Assembly (NCBI GenBank): GCA_964402925.1
Contig: CAYOED010000012.1
Coordinates: 1-60,010, forward strand
Length of the DNA: 60,010 nucleotides
Source of the DNA: Suilimivivens sp964402925
Lineage (GTDB): Bacteria > Bacillota > Clostridia > Lachnospirales > Lachnospiraceae
Reading direction: 5' to 3'
In this document: positions 7,948-16,530 of the stretch, in pieces
Numbering within the stretch: position 1 is the first letter of the stretch
Layout: the number at the start of each line of letters is the position of its first letter
Position numbers and translations under genes: made by a program
The notes under the pieces: generated by a model
What the model saw: only the letters and a program-made list of their open reading frames with translations
Databases searched by the model: none
Told to the model about the DNA's origin: nothing

Positions 7948-8613
7948 CTATTTCACCTTTTGTAAAGCATCGCTCGCCTTGATTTTATTGTAAACTTCCA
8001 ATCCGCCCTTTTTCCCAAATAAATGCAGGCTGTTAAGATAAATTACCTTTGAACTCTTTTCTTTTCCTTCCAACATGTTTTGGATTTCTTCTACTTTATT
8101 CTCATACTGAGTGCCATTAAACAACTTCTGCAGTACAGCTTTTATTCTCATTCTTTCTGCATAGACAGAATAATATTCTCCGATTGTAAGTTTTTCACGC
8201 AGCCGCCTCAGTTCCCTTGTACGTTCATTGCTTTCGTTTCCGCTTACAATCCCATCCTCAATGCAGGATGATAATAATATCCTTCTTTTATGAACTGCTC
8301 TATACTCCCAATAATCACGGACTGCCCCAAATCCGCCGTCATTGCTGACCACTACCGCAATGCCTTCATATCCTTCTCCAATCAGCTCGCCGAGTCTGGA
8401 CGCAATATAAAAATCCAAAGCATTTTTCCCCGCTTTACAAAGCTTGCATATTTCAAAGGTACATCCGGATGCCGTGATATCCTCCAGGCACCTTTGCTCC
8501 ATATGCTTCTTCGCTTCACTGTAAAAAACAATCAGATGATCCTGTGCATCCAGATAATCGCAACCTTTCATCCCTGCATTTCCAACATTTTCATAATCCA
8601 CCAGAAACAACAT
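7948..8613 (-). CDS. PIN-like domain protein
   Basis: From the ATG at 8613 (AAGGGGG 5 bases upstream; the longer reading from 8682 has no such site) the 221-residue product begins MLFLVDYENVGNAGMKG. The PIN/NYN-type acidic pattern follows: VDYEN, ALDFYIASRLGELI and VVVSNDGGFGAV, i.e. Asp residues placed like those of the metal-dependent RNase centre. The C-terminal half (about 120-220) is helical and unassigned. It is probably a small RNase of unknown target. No antitoxin-like partner is adjacent. Confidence 0.75.
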   Translation of the reverse strand: MLFLVDYENVGNAGMKGCDYLDAQDHLIVFYSEAKKHMEQRCLEDITASGCTFEICKLCKAGKNALDFYIASRLGELIGEGYEGIAVVVSNDGGFGAVRDYWEYRAVHKRRILLSSCIEDGIVSGNESNERTRELRRLREKLTIGEYYSVYAERMRIKAVLQKLFNGTQYENKVEEIQNMLEGKEKSSKVIYLNSLHLFGKKGGLEVYNKIKASDALQKVK

Positions 8614-8786
8614 AAAAACCCCCTTGCTTTTAATAAGAGGATAGCTCGATTCTATGAATCTGTCATTGGACAGATAGTCCAAAGCTTATACAGCGCTGCC
8701 AAGCACTTTCCAATATGCCAGCATCCGTTTTTCACATGCAAAAAATTTCTCCACGGCTGCACCTTTCATACAACATCACTCCTGAT

Positions 8787-9277
8787 TCATTTTTCTGTTT
8801 TCTCTTTCCACATCTTGTTCTCGCTTCCCAAATTGTATGGACAAATGTCCCTGCATTTATGACAGGAGATTTCCCAGTATTTTGTCTCGTTGTTCTCTCC
8901 AAAGGCATGATCCCAACAGGTCTGTTGCTTTAGCCGCGGCTCCTCCAAGGCATTTACCGGACAGATTTCCACACATAAATTACAATCATTACATATTTTC
9001 TTAAGGACCGGATCCGGTTCTAATTCTGCTTCTGTCAGAACTGCCCCCAGCCATACCATGCTTCCGAACTCCGGCGTTATGAGCAGCGAATGCCTGCCTA
9101 TGGTTCCAAGTCCTGCTGCCGGGAATCTGCATGAAAAGAAATAACCGATTTACAGGTCGGCAGTACATCCAGTGGATGATATCCTGCGGGCGCATCGGCA
9201 AATCTGTCTATACTTGCTATCCCGCACAAATCTGCTCCTAGAGAATACATGATCTCTTTTACTTTATGACTGTCCAT
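8787..9277 (-). pseudogene. QueG-like 4Fe-4S protein, deleted and frameshifted
   Basis: The minus strand opens at the ATG at 9277 (GGAGGTG upstream) with MDSHKVKEIMYSLGADLCGI...LDVLPTCKSVISF. It then shifts frame and resumes as AAGLGTIGRHSLLITPEFGS, running to MVWLGAVLTEAELEPDP and the two cysteine clusters CNDCNLCVEICP and CHKCRDICP. This is the architecture of QueG-related ferredoxin-like reductases, but roughly 60-70 central residues are missing and the frame is broken. The fragment from 9059 could still be translated as a bare ferredoxin-like tail. Confidence 0.75.
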
Positions 9278-9331
9278 ATCGCATTCACCTCCAACATTTA
9301 TACTGGAAATTATACCTCATGTATGCGACAT

Positions 9332-10279
9332 CTATATGTCATAATTAGACAAAAAACTTTTTGCTGTACAAATCAATTCATCACGATAGCTTTCTGGTGC
9401 AACCACCCTTACCTTATCTCCAAAGCTAAACAAGAGTGCTTTCCATAACCGTTCTTTTTCTGGAACATCAATGTAAATCCTACATTCTTCGTCTGACACT
9501 TTTTCGATTGGACAGTCTGGAAAATATTCCTCCATAAGCCCGCTTTCTTCCTTTGCAAAGCGCACCTCTATATGAATGCAGGTACTGTAATAAGCCTCTT
9601 CCGAATTCTGCATCAACTGCTCAATATCCCCATGTTCATCTGTTAAAATAGTCTGCTCCGTTTTGAGATTTTGCATCCTTGCAATCTTAAAGGTGCGATA
9701 ATCTCCTTTCGCTGGCACATAAGCAAACAAATACTATGCGTACCATTTATAATGAATTGCCAAAGGTTCCACTCTTTGGCTGGATTGTTCTCCATTCGCG
9801 TTGCGATAGTCAAAATTAATGTAACGTTTCTCCTCTATCGCCTTTTCCAGATCCGTATTCATCTTCATCTTCTGGACCTTCTGATTTTCCTTCGTTACAC
9901 CAAAATCCCAGAAAATTTTTTGCCCGCCTTCTTTTTCAACAAAAGCATTATATTTTTCCAGAATGGATTGCAGCGTATCATTGCTATATGAAGTTGCGAG
10001 GCTTTCCAACGCCTTCATGATCATCTGCTGCTCTTCTGCCCTGACATCACTATTTTTCATCTGATATGTGGGTAAAATAGAATAGCCTCCATGTTTTCCT
10101 CCGTTAGAATACACAGGAATGCCCGCCATTGAAATGCTGACCATATCCCGCTGCACTGTCCTGACAGAAACATGGAAACGCTCTGCTAAAAATCTTGCTG
10201 AAACATTTTTCAAAAAGTATAACTTTAGAAAAACTATACATATACTATATTTGCCAATAAAAACTGATTGACTTATCAA
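9332..10279 (-). pseudogene. YafY-type WYL regulator with nonsense codon
   Basis: The minus strand encodes a helix-turn-helix (VSARFLAERFHVSVRTVQRDM), the family signature GIPVYSNGGKHGGYSIL, and a WYL-type domain (YINFDYRNANGEQ...RVEPLAIHYKWYA). A TAG at 9733-9731 follows. The same frame then continues YLFAYVPAKGDYRTFKIARM to 9332. Relatives read K-W-Y-x-W-Y-L-F here, so a TGG to TAG change is the simplest explanation. The truncated 181-residue part might still bind DNA but lacks half of the ligand domain. Confidence 0.8.
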
Positions 10280-10296
10280 CGTCTTTCTATTATATT
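10268..10296 (+). promoter_or_regulatory. Promoter of the Abi-linked RNA
   Basis: TTGACT (10268-10273), a 17-base spacer, TATATT (10291-10296). Predicted transcription start near 10303. It overlaps the beginning of the divergent broken WYL gene. Confidence 0.7.
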
Positions 10297-10302
10297 ATTG
10301 GT

Positions 10303-10368
10303 TAGTGGTTGTGCTGCGTTGCTTGCGAGGCGCGCAGCCCAAGGAGTCCATGCGTGGACTCCTTTTTT
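10303..10368 (+). ncRNA. Candidate structured RNA upstream of Abi_2 gene (abiF-like)
   Basis: About 66 nt between a strong promoter and a perfect intrinsic terminator. A first stem GCTGCG (10313-10318) / CGCAGC (10333-10338) is followed by the terminator AAGGAGTCCA-TGCG-TGGACTCCTT (10341-10364) with a run of six T. No reading frame with a ribosome binding site lies within. The Abi_2 gene starts 60 bases later. An RNA motif named abiF has been described upstream of AbiF/AbiD genes, usually ending in a terminator. The placement matches that pattern, but I could not compare it to the covariance model. Confidence 0.65.
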
Positions 10369-10428
10369 ACAATAGACTGGTCTGCGAAGGACAGCAGCGT
10401 TTACTCTATATCAGTAGGAGGAATCGGC

Positions 10429-11364
10429 TTGTCACAAACCTTTTTCACTTATGAGCAACAAATAAATAAACTAATATTGGAAAAAATGCTTTCTATTCCA
10501 GACAAAGAATATGCGAGAAAAACCTTGGAACAGTTAAGTTATTATTCTTTAGTTGGCGGTTATAAAGAACCGTTTAAGCATGCCGCATCAGGAAAATACA
10601 AACACGGCGTTACTTTTGAAGAAATTGTAGCCTTATACTTGTTTGATGAGGAACTTAGAACTCTATTCTTGAAATACATTTTACATGTAGAACGTCACAT
10701 AAAATCTGTTCTTTCCTATCATTTTTGCGAAAAATATGGAGCGCATCAGCAAGAATATCTTAATCCACACAATTATACATTAACCCAAAAGAACACTTGT
10801 GACGTGAATAAATTAGTCTATTCTATTCAAAAAAACATTTCACCCCCAAGCCGTTATACATATATTACACATCATGCAAATAAATATGGTAATGTACCTT
10901 TATGGGTTGCAATGAACGCACTCACCTTTGGACAAGTATCTAAAATGTATCAGTATGTTCCAAATGATATTCAGTATAAAGTCAGTCAAAAGTTTCTACA
11001 TGTAACAGAACGTGAATTACATCAGTTTATAACCGTAATCGCTCGATGCCGTAATGTCTGTGCCCATGGTGAAAGACTTTTTTCTTTCCACATCCGTGAA
11101 ACAATCCCCAACACAACATTACATAAAAAATTGGCAATCCCCCAAAAAAGAGGGCAATATATAGCCGGTAAACAAGATTTATTTTCTGTTGTAATTGCTC
11201 TTTGTTATCTTATTGAAAATAGTGAATTCAAACAATTTAAATCAAAGTTATCCAATCTTATATCTACAGTTCTTAAAAACTGTCCCCACCTTTCAAGGAA
11301 ACAATTGCTCAGAAAAATGGGCTTCCCCGAAAACTGGTATGACATTACAAGGTATAAAAAATAA
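10429..11364 (+). CDS. Abi_2 (AbiD/AbiF-like) HEPN abortive-infection protein
   Basis: 311 residues from a TTG start at 10429, chosen because AGGAGG (10416-10421) lies 7 bases upstream; the longer frame from 10309 runs through the RNA hairpins. The protein shows the Abi_2 pattern: FTYEQQINKL...LEQLSYYSLVGGYKEPF, then FDEELRTLFLKYILHVERHIKSVLSYHF, and the HEPN RNase motif R208-N-V-C-A-H213 in IARCRNVCAHGERLF. HEPN proteins of this family are RNases that stop phage growth by dormancy. They are relatives of the proteins from which Cas13 is thought to have evolved. The upstream RNA is the likely regulator or antitoxin. The gene appears intact. Confidence 0.85.
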   Translation: MSQTFFTYEQQINKLILEKMLSIPDKEYARKTLEQLSYYSLVGGYKEPFKHAASGKYKHGVTFEEIVALYLFDEELRTLFLKYILHVERHIKSVLSYHFCEKYGAHQQEYLNPHNYTLTQKNTCDVNKLVYSIQKNISPPSRYTYITHHANKYGNVPLWVAMNALTFGQVSKMYQYVPNDIQYKVSQKFLHVTERELHQFITVIARCRNVCAHGERLFSFHIRETIPNTTLHKKLAIPQKRGQYIAGKQDLFSVVIALCYLIENSEFKQFKSKLSNLISTVLKNCPHLSRKQLLRKMGFPENWYDITRYKK

Positions 11365-11367
11365 TGC

Positions 11368-11877
11368 TCATATCTTAGTCCGATGTTCAACATGATAGCA
11401 ATACTGCATTTCCCTAAGTTCTCTTCCGCCAATATTATCATTCAGATAATGATTGCTGAAAGCAAACCCTGCTTTCTCATAAAACCTTCTTGCCCGTTTA
11501 TTTTCTTCCAACACCCACAAAAAAATATCGCAATATCCAAGCTTTACCAATTCATCAACAGCCGCCACCAGCAAAGGTCTGCCATATCCTTTACCTATAT
11601 ATTGAGGTAAAAGGTAAATGGAAATAATTTCACCAAAGCTGTCAAAATCAGCAGATCTGGATTTACAATAGCTGGTCGTCCCAATCAATGTATTATCCTC
11701 AATCAGTACAAGGCTAAACACTCCCTCCCGATCCAGCTTCGAAGCCCAGTTCCCGCGCGGAATGCTGTCAAGATAACTTTGCGGAATAATATCCTTATAA
11801 GCATATTTCCAGCTTTCTTCATAGATATTGCTGATTGCAAGTCTATCATCATTCTGCCGTATTCTTCTGATTTCCAT
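11368..11877 (-). CDS. GNAT family N-acetyltransferase
   Basis: 169 residues from the ATG at 11877 (AAGGAAAAG upstream). It has MEIRRIRQNDDRLAISNIY at the N-terminus, motif A in ISIYLLPQYIGKGYGRPLL (acetyl-CoA loop IGKGYG) and motif B in NKRARRFYEKAGF. It ends only 3 bases from the convergent Abi_2 gene. The start overlaps the end of the upstream DUF3781 gene by 29 bases, suggesting co-transcription. The substrate is unknown. Confidence 0.85.
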   Translation of the reverse strand: MEIRRIRQNDDRLAISNIYEESWKYAYKDIIPQSYLDSIPRGNWASKLDREGVFSLVLIEDNTLIGTTSYCKSRSADFDSFGEIISIYLLPQYIGKGYGRPLLVAAVDELVKLGYCDIFLWVLEENKRARRFYEKAGFAFSNHYLNDNIGGRELREMQYCYHVEHRTKI

Positions 11878-12127
11878 AGTTCTTTTCCTTATGCGCCGTA
11901 ATAATCGTGTAGCTATATGCATTTACTGTTATAATGCCCCCATCTACATTCACATACCAGTTTTTCCCTTTTCTCGTAATAACGGCATTCGTAGAATTAA
12001 TTTTGGCTCTGCACCAGCTGACCACATCATCTGTATCTAAAGACAGATTTCTCTTTATCCGCATAACGCCAAGCTCCGTTGTATGCAATTTCTCTAGGTT
12101 TTTCAACAATTCATTATCTGTGTTCAC
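11849..12127 (-). CDS. DUF3781 protein
   Basis: 92 residues starting at GTG (12127) with AAGGAG about 10 bases upstream. The pattern LEKLHTTELGVMRIKRNLSLDTDDVVSWCRAKI is the DUF3781 signature. The end (WYVNVDGGIITVNAYSYTIITAHK) forms the small beta-part. The family is widespread in Firmicutes with no known activity. It overlaps an AraC remnant upstream (14 bases) and a GNAT downstream, so it sits in a tight minus-strand run. Confidence 0.8.
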   Translation of the reverse strand: MNTDNELLKNLEKLHTTELGVMRIKRNLSLDTDDVVSWCRAKINSTNAVITRKGKNWYVNVDGGIITVNAYSYTIITAHKEKNYGNQKNTAE

Positions 12128-12437
12128 TTTGTATAAACTCCTTCCTGCCTATCTGTAACTTTTCCATCATAGCAATTTTATCCAAGCTATATCCACGAAA
12201 CGCTCCATCCAGAACATACCCCAGCATCATATGGTTTGCATGGGTATGCATGGGATAAGACCTGGTAGAATTTTCATAATAAATGCATTCCTCACTGTTA
12301 TTCTTCCGGTAATAGATAATATTGCTCCGCATATTTCCCCATCTTCCAGTAATCAGAAATTGTATCTTTACAATCTTTCCCAAACAGTATAACGCTAGTT
12401 TTATCCGTCTGCAAGAAACATTACTTAAGCTTTGCAT
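12114..12437 (-). pseudogene. AraC-type regulator remnant (central part deleted)
   Basis: The minus-strand frame contains MRSNIIYYRKNNSEECIYYE, STRSYPMHTHANHMMLGYVLDGA (the cupin-like sensing start of AraC regulators). It then continues abruptly as YSLDKIAMMEKLQ, which looks like the first helix-turn-helix of the DNA-binding domain. A normal protein has about 130-160 residues between these points and another 80 after. It therefore appears to be a deletion relic that ends just after fusing to the DUF3781 leader. Confidence 0.6.
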
Positions 12438-12534
12438 TTCTGATTATGCCTAGACACAATTTAGTGGAACTATATGTATGGTTGTGATAGAATAATACCA
12501 TTAAACCATTTCATCAGACTTTTATGGAGGATTT

Positions 12535-13647
12535 ATGAAAAGAGTATGTACTGAATCAGAAAAAGCATTATTGTATAAAAACAGAAGCCAGATGTTGGAA
12601 GGTATTTATCAGACCGCGTCCAAAAGTAAATTAGGTCAAACCTTTATCTCGCTCGCTTTATCAGTCGTTTTTATGTTTGCAGGGCTATTCCTGATTGCTT
12701 ATACATTTGATGCTTCAAAACTTGTATTAATCATATGGATGTTGGTTTCCCTTTTCGTTTTTAACGCAGTTTTTTCCATGATATTGAATACGCTTCGGAT
12801 CAATAGAGAAAAAAGGGCATTTATCAAAAGAAAAAACCTTATGATAAATGGCGCCACCCTGGTTGCAATTGAAGATAATAACTGCTTTCTTTACATAGAA
12901 GACGATTTTCTCGATGAAGAAGGAAAGCCAATCATGATCGAATATCCTTCGCGTGTTTTTGAAATGTCACAAGAGGATGTTGGGAAAAGATTTCTTGTCA
13001 TATATGACGGTGCTTCCAATTTTCAACTGGCAAGGTTAAATGATGCGCTAAAGGAGCTGATTCCCGCCTATTCGTCTTTTTACCCGTTGGCAGGGGAACC
13101 CAGCGAGTATTCCCGTGTACCTCATCCCAATGTGGCAAGTATAGACAAATACGGTCATGAACTTTCCGGTTCCGAGAAAGAAAAATTTGCAGATTTATAT
13201 GTCGAAGTGGCACAAAGCATCGGTTCCAGAGCCCGCAAAATGGGGCTGATCATTGAAACCATCTGTTTTCTATTTATATGCTTCCTTTTAAATATCGTGG
13301 ATGGCGGATATCCTCTGGAAAAGACACTTCCCATTTGTGCTATTGCCTGGATTGCTATGCTTATATATATATTCCTTTTGTCCTGTGTCGGAAGAATAAA
13401 AAATAAACGCCAGGGAAGAAATCTTGTGTATGTGAAAGAAGTTGTTTTTCATTCATATTCAATTGAAAACAGCCACTCTGAGGTAAAAGTATATGAGTGG
13501 GATGAGAATCGTGTGCGGGTACGAGAGTATCCCATAGGCAAAGTTGCGCCGAACACAGTATACGGAAGTATTTTGTACAAGTTTACCAACCAGAAGGGGG
13601 ACGACATTTTGACGAATACAAGCCCCTTGGGAAAACGCAAGACTTGA
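12535..13647 (+). CDS. Membrane protein of unknown function
   Basis: 370 residues. Two hydrophobic hairpins (about 40-90 and about 235-285) frame a soluble central domain (about 100-230), and a C-terminal soluble tail follows. No signal peptide. Start preceded by ATGGAGG. Not recognised as a named family. It is the first gene of a plus-strand trio with the GNAT at 13661 (13-base gap) and the membrane protein at 14450, ended by a strong terminator. Confidence 0.7.
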   Translation: MKRVCTESEKALLYKNRSQMLEGIYQTASKSKLGQTFISLALSVVFMFAGLFLIAYTFDASKLVLIIWMLVSLFVFNAVFSMILNTLRINREKRAFIKRKNLMINGATLVAIEDNNCFLYIEDDFLDEEGKPIMIEYPSRVFEMSQEDVGKRFLVIYDGASNFQLARLNDALKELIPAYSSFYPLAGEPSEYSRVPHPNVASIDKYGHELSGSEKEKFADLYVEVAQSIGSRARKMGLIIETICFLFICFLLNIVDGGYPLEKTLPICAIAWIAMLIYIFLLSCVGRIKNKRQGRNLVYVKEVVFHSYSIENSHSEVKVYEWDENRVRVREYPIGKVAPNTVYGSILYKFTNQKGDDILTNTSPLGKRKT

Positions 13648-13660
13648 TGGAGGTATATCA

Positions 13661-14428
13661 ATGATATACGAAATTACAAACAAAGAAAAAGCTGCATCCT
13701 TATTTAGTCAATGGGAAGAAACCCTTATCTGGTCCTGTCTTCAAGGCATTATGGGAAGCATCTATGCGGACGACTTAGACCACCCGACAGCGGCAATGGC
13801 TATCTGTGGAGATTTTGCATTTTTCTCCGGAACACCCAATATGGAATTAGTATCTTACAAACCAGACTGGTGTACACAGGATTTTATAATCATGGTTCCT
13901 CAGAATGACGACTGGAAGAATGCAATTGTACAATTTTATGGCAGTAAATCAAAAATTGTTTCTCGCTATGCCATTAAGAAAGAACCTGATGTTTTTGATA
14001 CAGAAAAACTGGAAAAAATCATTTCTTCACTTCCAGATGAATATGAACTTTGTATGATTGATGAATCCCTTTATCAGATATGCAAGGAAACGTCATGGAG
14101 CACCGACCTGGTATCGCAATTTCAGAATTATGAAGATTATCGCAGACTCGGATTAGGAGCTATGATCCTAAAAAATAATGTGATTGTATCCGGCGCTTCC
14201 TCTTATTCCCGATACCGGGAGGGCATCGAAATAGAGATTGATACCAAGGAAGATTACCGCAGGAAAGACTTAGCCTGTGTATGCGGAGCAAAGCTGATTT
14301 TAGAATGCTTAAAGCAGAACTTATATCCCAGCTGGGATGCTCAGAATAAAGCTTCCGTCGCTCTGGCAGAAAAGCTGGGCTACCATTACAGCCACACTTA
14401 CACGGCAATCGAAATATACGGATATTGA
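13661..14428 (+). CDS. GNAT_acetyltran family acetyltransferase
   Basis: 255 residues of the longer two-lobed GNAT class in which an N-terminal pseudo-GNAT lobe precedes the catalytic lobe. Recognisable parts are FAFFSGTP near 50, QICKETSWSTDLVSQF near 145, and GASSYSRYREGIEIEIDTKEDYRRKDLACVCGAKLILECL, the acetyl-CoA-binding region. The last is followed by YPSWDAQNKASVALAEKLGY, the typical end of this family. The substrate is unknown. GGAGG precedes the ATG. Second gene of a plus-strand trio. Confidence 0.85.
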   Translation: MIYEITNKEKAASLFSQWEETLIWSCLQGIMGSIYADDLDHPTAAMAICGDFAFFSGTPNMELVSYKPDWCTQDFIIMVPQNDDWKNAIVQFYGSKSKIVSRYAIKKEPDVFDTEKLEKIISSLPDEYELCMIDESLYQICKETSWSTDLVSQFQNYEDYRRLGLGAMILKNNVIVSGASSYSRYREGIEIEIDTKEDYRRKDLACVCGAKLILECLKQNLYPSWDAQNKASVALAEKLGYHYSHTYTAIEIYGY

Positions 14429-14449
14429 TTTAAGGAGGAAGTACACAAA

Positions 14450-14983
14450 ATGAATCAGAAAAAGAAAAGATTTTTTCCCGTTACATTAGCCCTCTGGCCA
14501 TATTTATATGTTGTTCTTTCATTTGTGTTTTCAGCATATGATGAACTGTACGGAATGTTTTTTTGGGGAGGAATGTTCCTCACGGTTGCAGTTTATATTG
14601 CCAATATCATTTATGCCTGTACATGTAAAGGAGAAGATTCCTATTATCATCTGGCTTTTTGGAATATGCTGATAAAAATGATTCACATTCCGTTTTATAT
14701 AGGTGTTTTTTTGCTTGGAGCATTGTTTTTGCTGGTCGCCGTTGTGCCAATTTTTACCTTCATGGCGCCTTTGCTAATTCTGTTCCTGTTTTTTGTCGAT
14801 GTATTTTTAATGATTACTTCATCCATGTATGGTGTTAATGCCCTTATCCGGGCGGGCAAGAATCATGTGGTGTCAAAAAAGTATGTTATCATCAATATTA
14901 TTTTGCAGTTCTTCTTTGTTGTAGATGTCATCAGCGCTATTGTATTATACATAAAGGTCAGGAAAAAAAGACTTCATTCATAA
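14450..14983 (+). CDS. Small polytopic membrane protein
   Basis: 177 residues with about five hydrophobic segments (13-31, 35-55, 70-115 as two, 145-165). Starts with a basic KKKR tail and ends KVRKKR, suggesting N- and C-termini inside. AGGAGG 11 bases upstream. Function unknown. Its stop codon lies inside the terminator stem. Confidence 0.7.
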   Translation: MNQKKKRFFPVTLALWPYLYVVLSFVFSAYDELYGMFFWGGMFLTVAVYIANIIYACTCKGEDSYYHLAFWNMLIKMIHIPFYIGVFLLGALFLLVAVVPIFTFMAPLLILFLFFVDVFLMITSSMYGVNALIRAGKNHVVSKKYVIINIILQFFFVVDVISAIVLYIKVRKKRLHS

Positions 14984-15010
14984 TCCTCAGATTATGAGTG
15001 AAGTCTTTTT
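14967..15010 (+). terminator. Strong Rho-independent terminator
   Basis: A 20-base stem, AAAAGACTTCATTCATAATC against GATTATGAGTGAAGTCTTTT (one G-U pair), loop CTCA wide, followed by T's. It ends the 12535-14983 operon and probably works in both directions. Confidence 0.85.
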
Positions 15011-15149
15011 AAACAATATCCATCTTGCGCACCGGTCTTATATACTTAAAATACTGCTCCGGATCATAACAGAAATACATGATTCTGCCGGGAGAAGTGT
15101 CCAGACAATACTCTGTCTCTCCATAGCCAAAATCTTCCACCGCCTTTTC
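15009..15149 (-). pseudogene. C-terminal gene fragment, unidentified
   Basis: On the minus strand a 46-codon frame, EKAVEDFGYGETEYCLDTSP through YDPEQYFKYIRPVRKMDIV, ends at TAA 15011. It is preceded in frame by a TGA and has no start codon. The sequence is protein-like and is probably the tail of a lost gene. Confidence 0.4.
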
Positions 15150-15180
15150 TCACTTATCCTGCGTACTGCTGTATCAATGC

Positions 15181-15975
15181 TTATAGCTGTGCTGTAATAT
15201 CATCTAATATATAATTTTTAGACTTTACGACAATGGTATTCTCCTTGAAAATTTCACCAACAATTCGATGCTCTAAAGCCTTCCTTCTCTCCAAATGCAT
15301 GAGCAAACCTTTTAAGCCTGTCAGTCCATGTTCCTTTCCATAGGGCGACTCTTCCAGATATCTTATCATCAACGGGAACCATAATTCATTACCCTTATCA
15401 TCCGATCTTTCCTTTCTGATTACATCAATTACGCCGGGAATATCGTCCACATCCAGATAAATGATTTTGTATGGCTTATCACCAAGGATCTTCTTTAATC
15501 TCCTGTAAAAATCCAAGATTTCATCATCTGCCATCATCAAATACAACAGCTGATTCTCGATTATATTCTGGAAAATAGAGCACTCAAAAATCTGCCCCTC
15601 CCCGTTCCATTTTTTGAAACGCTCAAAAATCACGTTTTCAAAAGGTTTTTTATCCAGATTTCCGTTATAGATCTCAAACTTCTCCAGATTCCTGTGAAAA
15701 TCCGGAATATCCGTCAGTATCTGTGTGTAGCAGATAATTCTGTGATTGCCTTCTGCAACTGTTTTTGCTTTGATTTCTGTTTCGAGTGAGGGATAACTGC
15801 TAAGTATATTGTCATACTCGTCTTCCGTAGCATAGGCACACCACGCCAGTTCGATTGGAGAATAATCCCCCTCGCGGAAAACTTTATAATCGCTCAGTTT
15901 ATCGGAAAGTTTACGCACAAAAGTGGATTTGCCGGCGCCTTGCAGACCTTCCACAAAATAATTATTTCTCTTCAT
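15181..15975 (-). CDS. P-loop NTPase / kinase-like protein
   Basis: 264 residues beginning NYFVEGLQGAGKSTFVRKLSDKL, a clear Walker A (GLQGAGKST, residues 10-18). The hydrophobic strand IIYLDVDD near residue 168 could carry the Walker B acid. Overall it resembles small nucleoside- or sugar-kinase-like ATPases of the P-loop kinase class, but no substrate motif could be named. AGAGGGG precedes the ATG. The upstream 550 bases (to the BlaI promoter) contain only a repeat. Confidence 0.75.
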   Translation of the reverse strand: MKRNNYFVEGLQGAGKSTFVRKLSDKLSDYKVFREGDYSPIELAWCAYATEDEYDNILSSYPSLETEIKAKTVAEGNHRIICYTQILTDIPDFHRNLEKFEIYNGNLDKKPFENVIFERFKKWNGEGQIFECSIFQNIIENQLLYLMMADDEILDFYRRLKKILGDKPYKIIYLDVDDIPGVIDVIRKERSDDKGNELWFPLMIRYLEESPYGKEHGLTGLKGLLMHLERRKALEHRIVGEIFKENTIVVKSKNYILDDITAQL

Positions 15976-16339
15976 TTTGAGTTCCCCTCTTTTTTCCTAA
16001 ATTCTTTTTCTTCCTTACACATTCCTTATTTACTAAATGGAAGGGAATATTCTTTTTCTTTACTAACATCTGATCAAATACAATATGTTCTCTTTTCTTT
16101 TTACTCAATGCTATGTCTCCTTGATTTTATTTTTCAGGCAAACATAACTGTCCAAATCTCCATTCCGCCAGACCTCCAACATTGTTCGATTTATCGTTTT
16201 TATGGTTGCTTCCATTTTATAGTCCCTATTATGTAAAGTCAAGCAGCCTCCCGACAAAAAACTACTCCTATATCAGATATGGTTACTTTTTACGGGGTAG
16301 CCATTAGTCCGCACAGGATAGGGAAATATTCCAACGTCG

Positions 16340-16385
16340 GAGCGAGAGCGCGGCGACGTTGGATTATTTATCCTCTCAGAGCGTC
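16340..16385 (+). repeat. Second copy of the 46-bp repeat
   Basis: Matches 97-142 with two mismatches over 46 bp (GAGCGAGAGCGCGGCGACG... against GAGCGGGAGCGCGGTGACG...). Here the left part forms its own dyad CCAACGTC (16331-16338) / GACGTTGG (16355-16362). Both copies have the same orientation. The surrounding 15976-16463 shows no gene. Confidence 0.85.
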
Positions 16386-16463
16386 CCATGGACACAGATC
16401 TTAAACTTCATTATGATAAGATATCCCAAAATCCGATATTATGTATGTATAGTGTCTAATAAG

Positions 16464-16511
16464 TTGACAAATACCTGCAATAGCCATATAATTATAGTGT
16501 ACAGATGTCTA
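16464..16511 (+). promoter_or_regulatory. BlaI-type promoter and operator
   Basis: Perfect consensus: TTGACA (16464-16469), 17-base spacer, TATAAT (16487-16492). Immediately downstream TACAGATGTCTA (16500-16511) inside TAGTG...CTACTA is a dyad close to the TACA-N2-TGTA core bound by BlaI/MecI repressors, so autoregulation is likely. Confidence 0.75.
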
Positions 16512-16530
16512 CTAAATTAGGAGGGTGCAG

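Noticed and set aside
8290..8862. 190-codon plus-strand ORF over the PIN-like gene and the Fe-S pseudogene
   Set aside because: No RBS, low-complexity composition, opposite to recognisable PIN and ferredoxin motifs.
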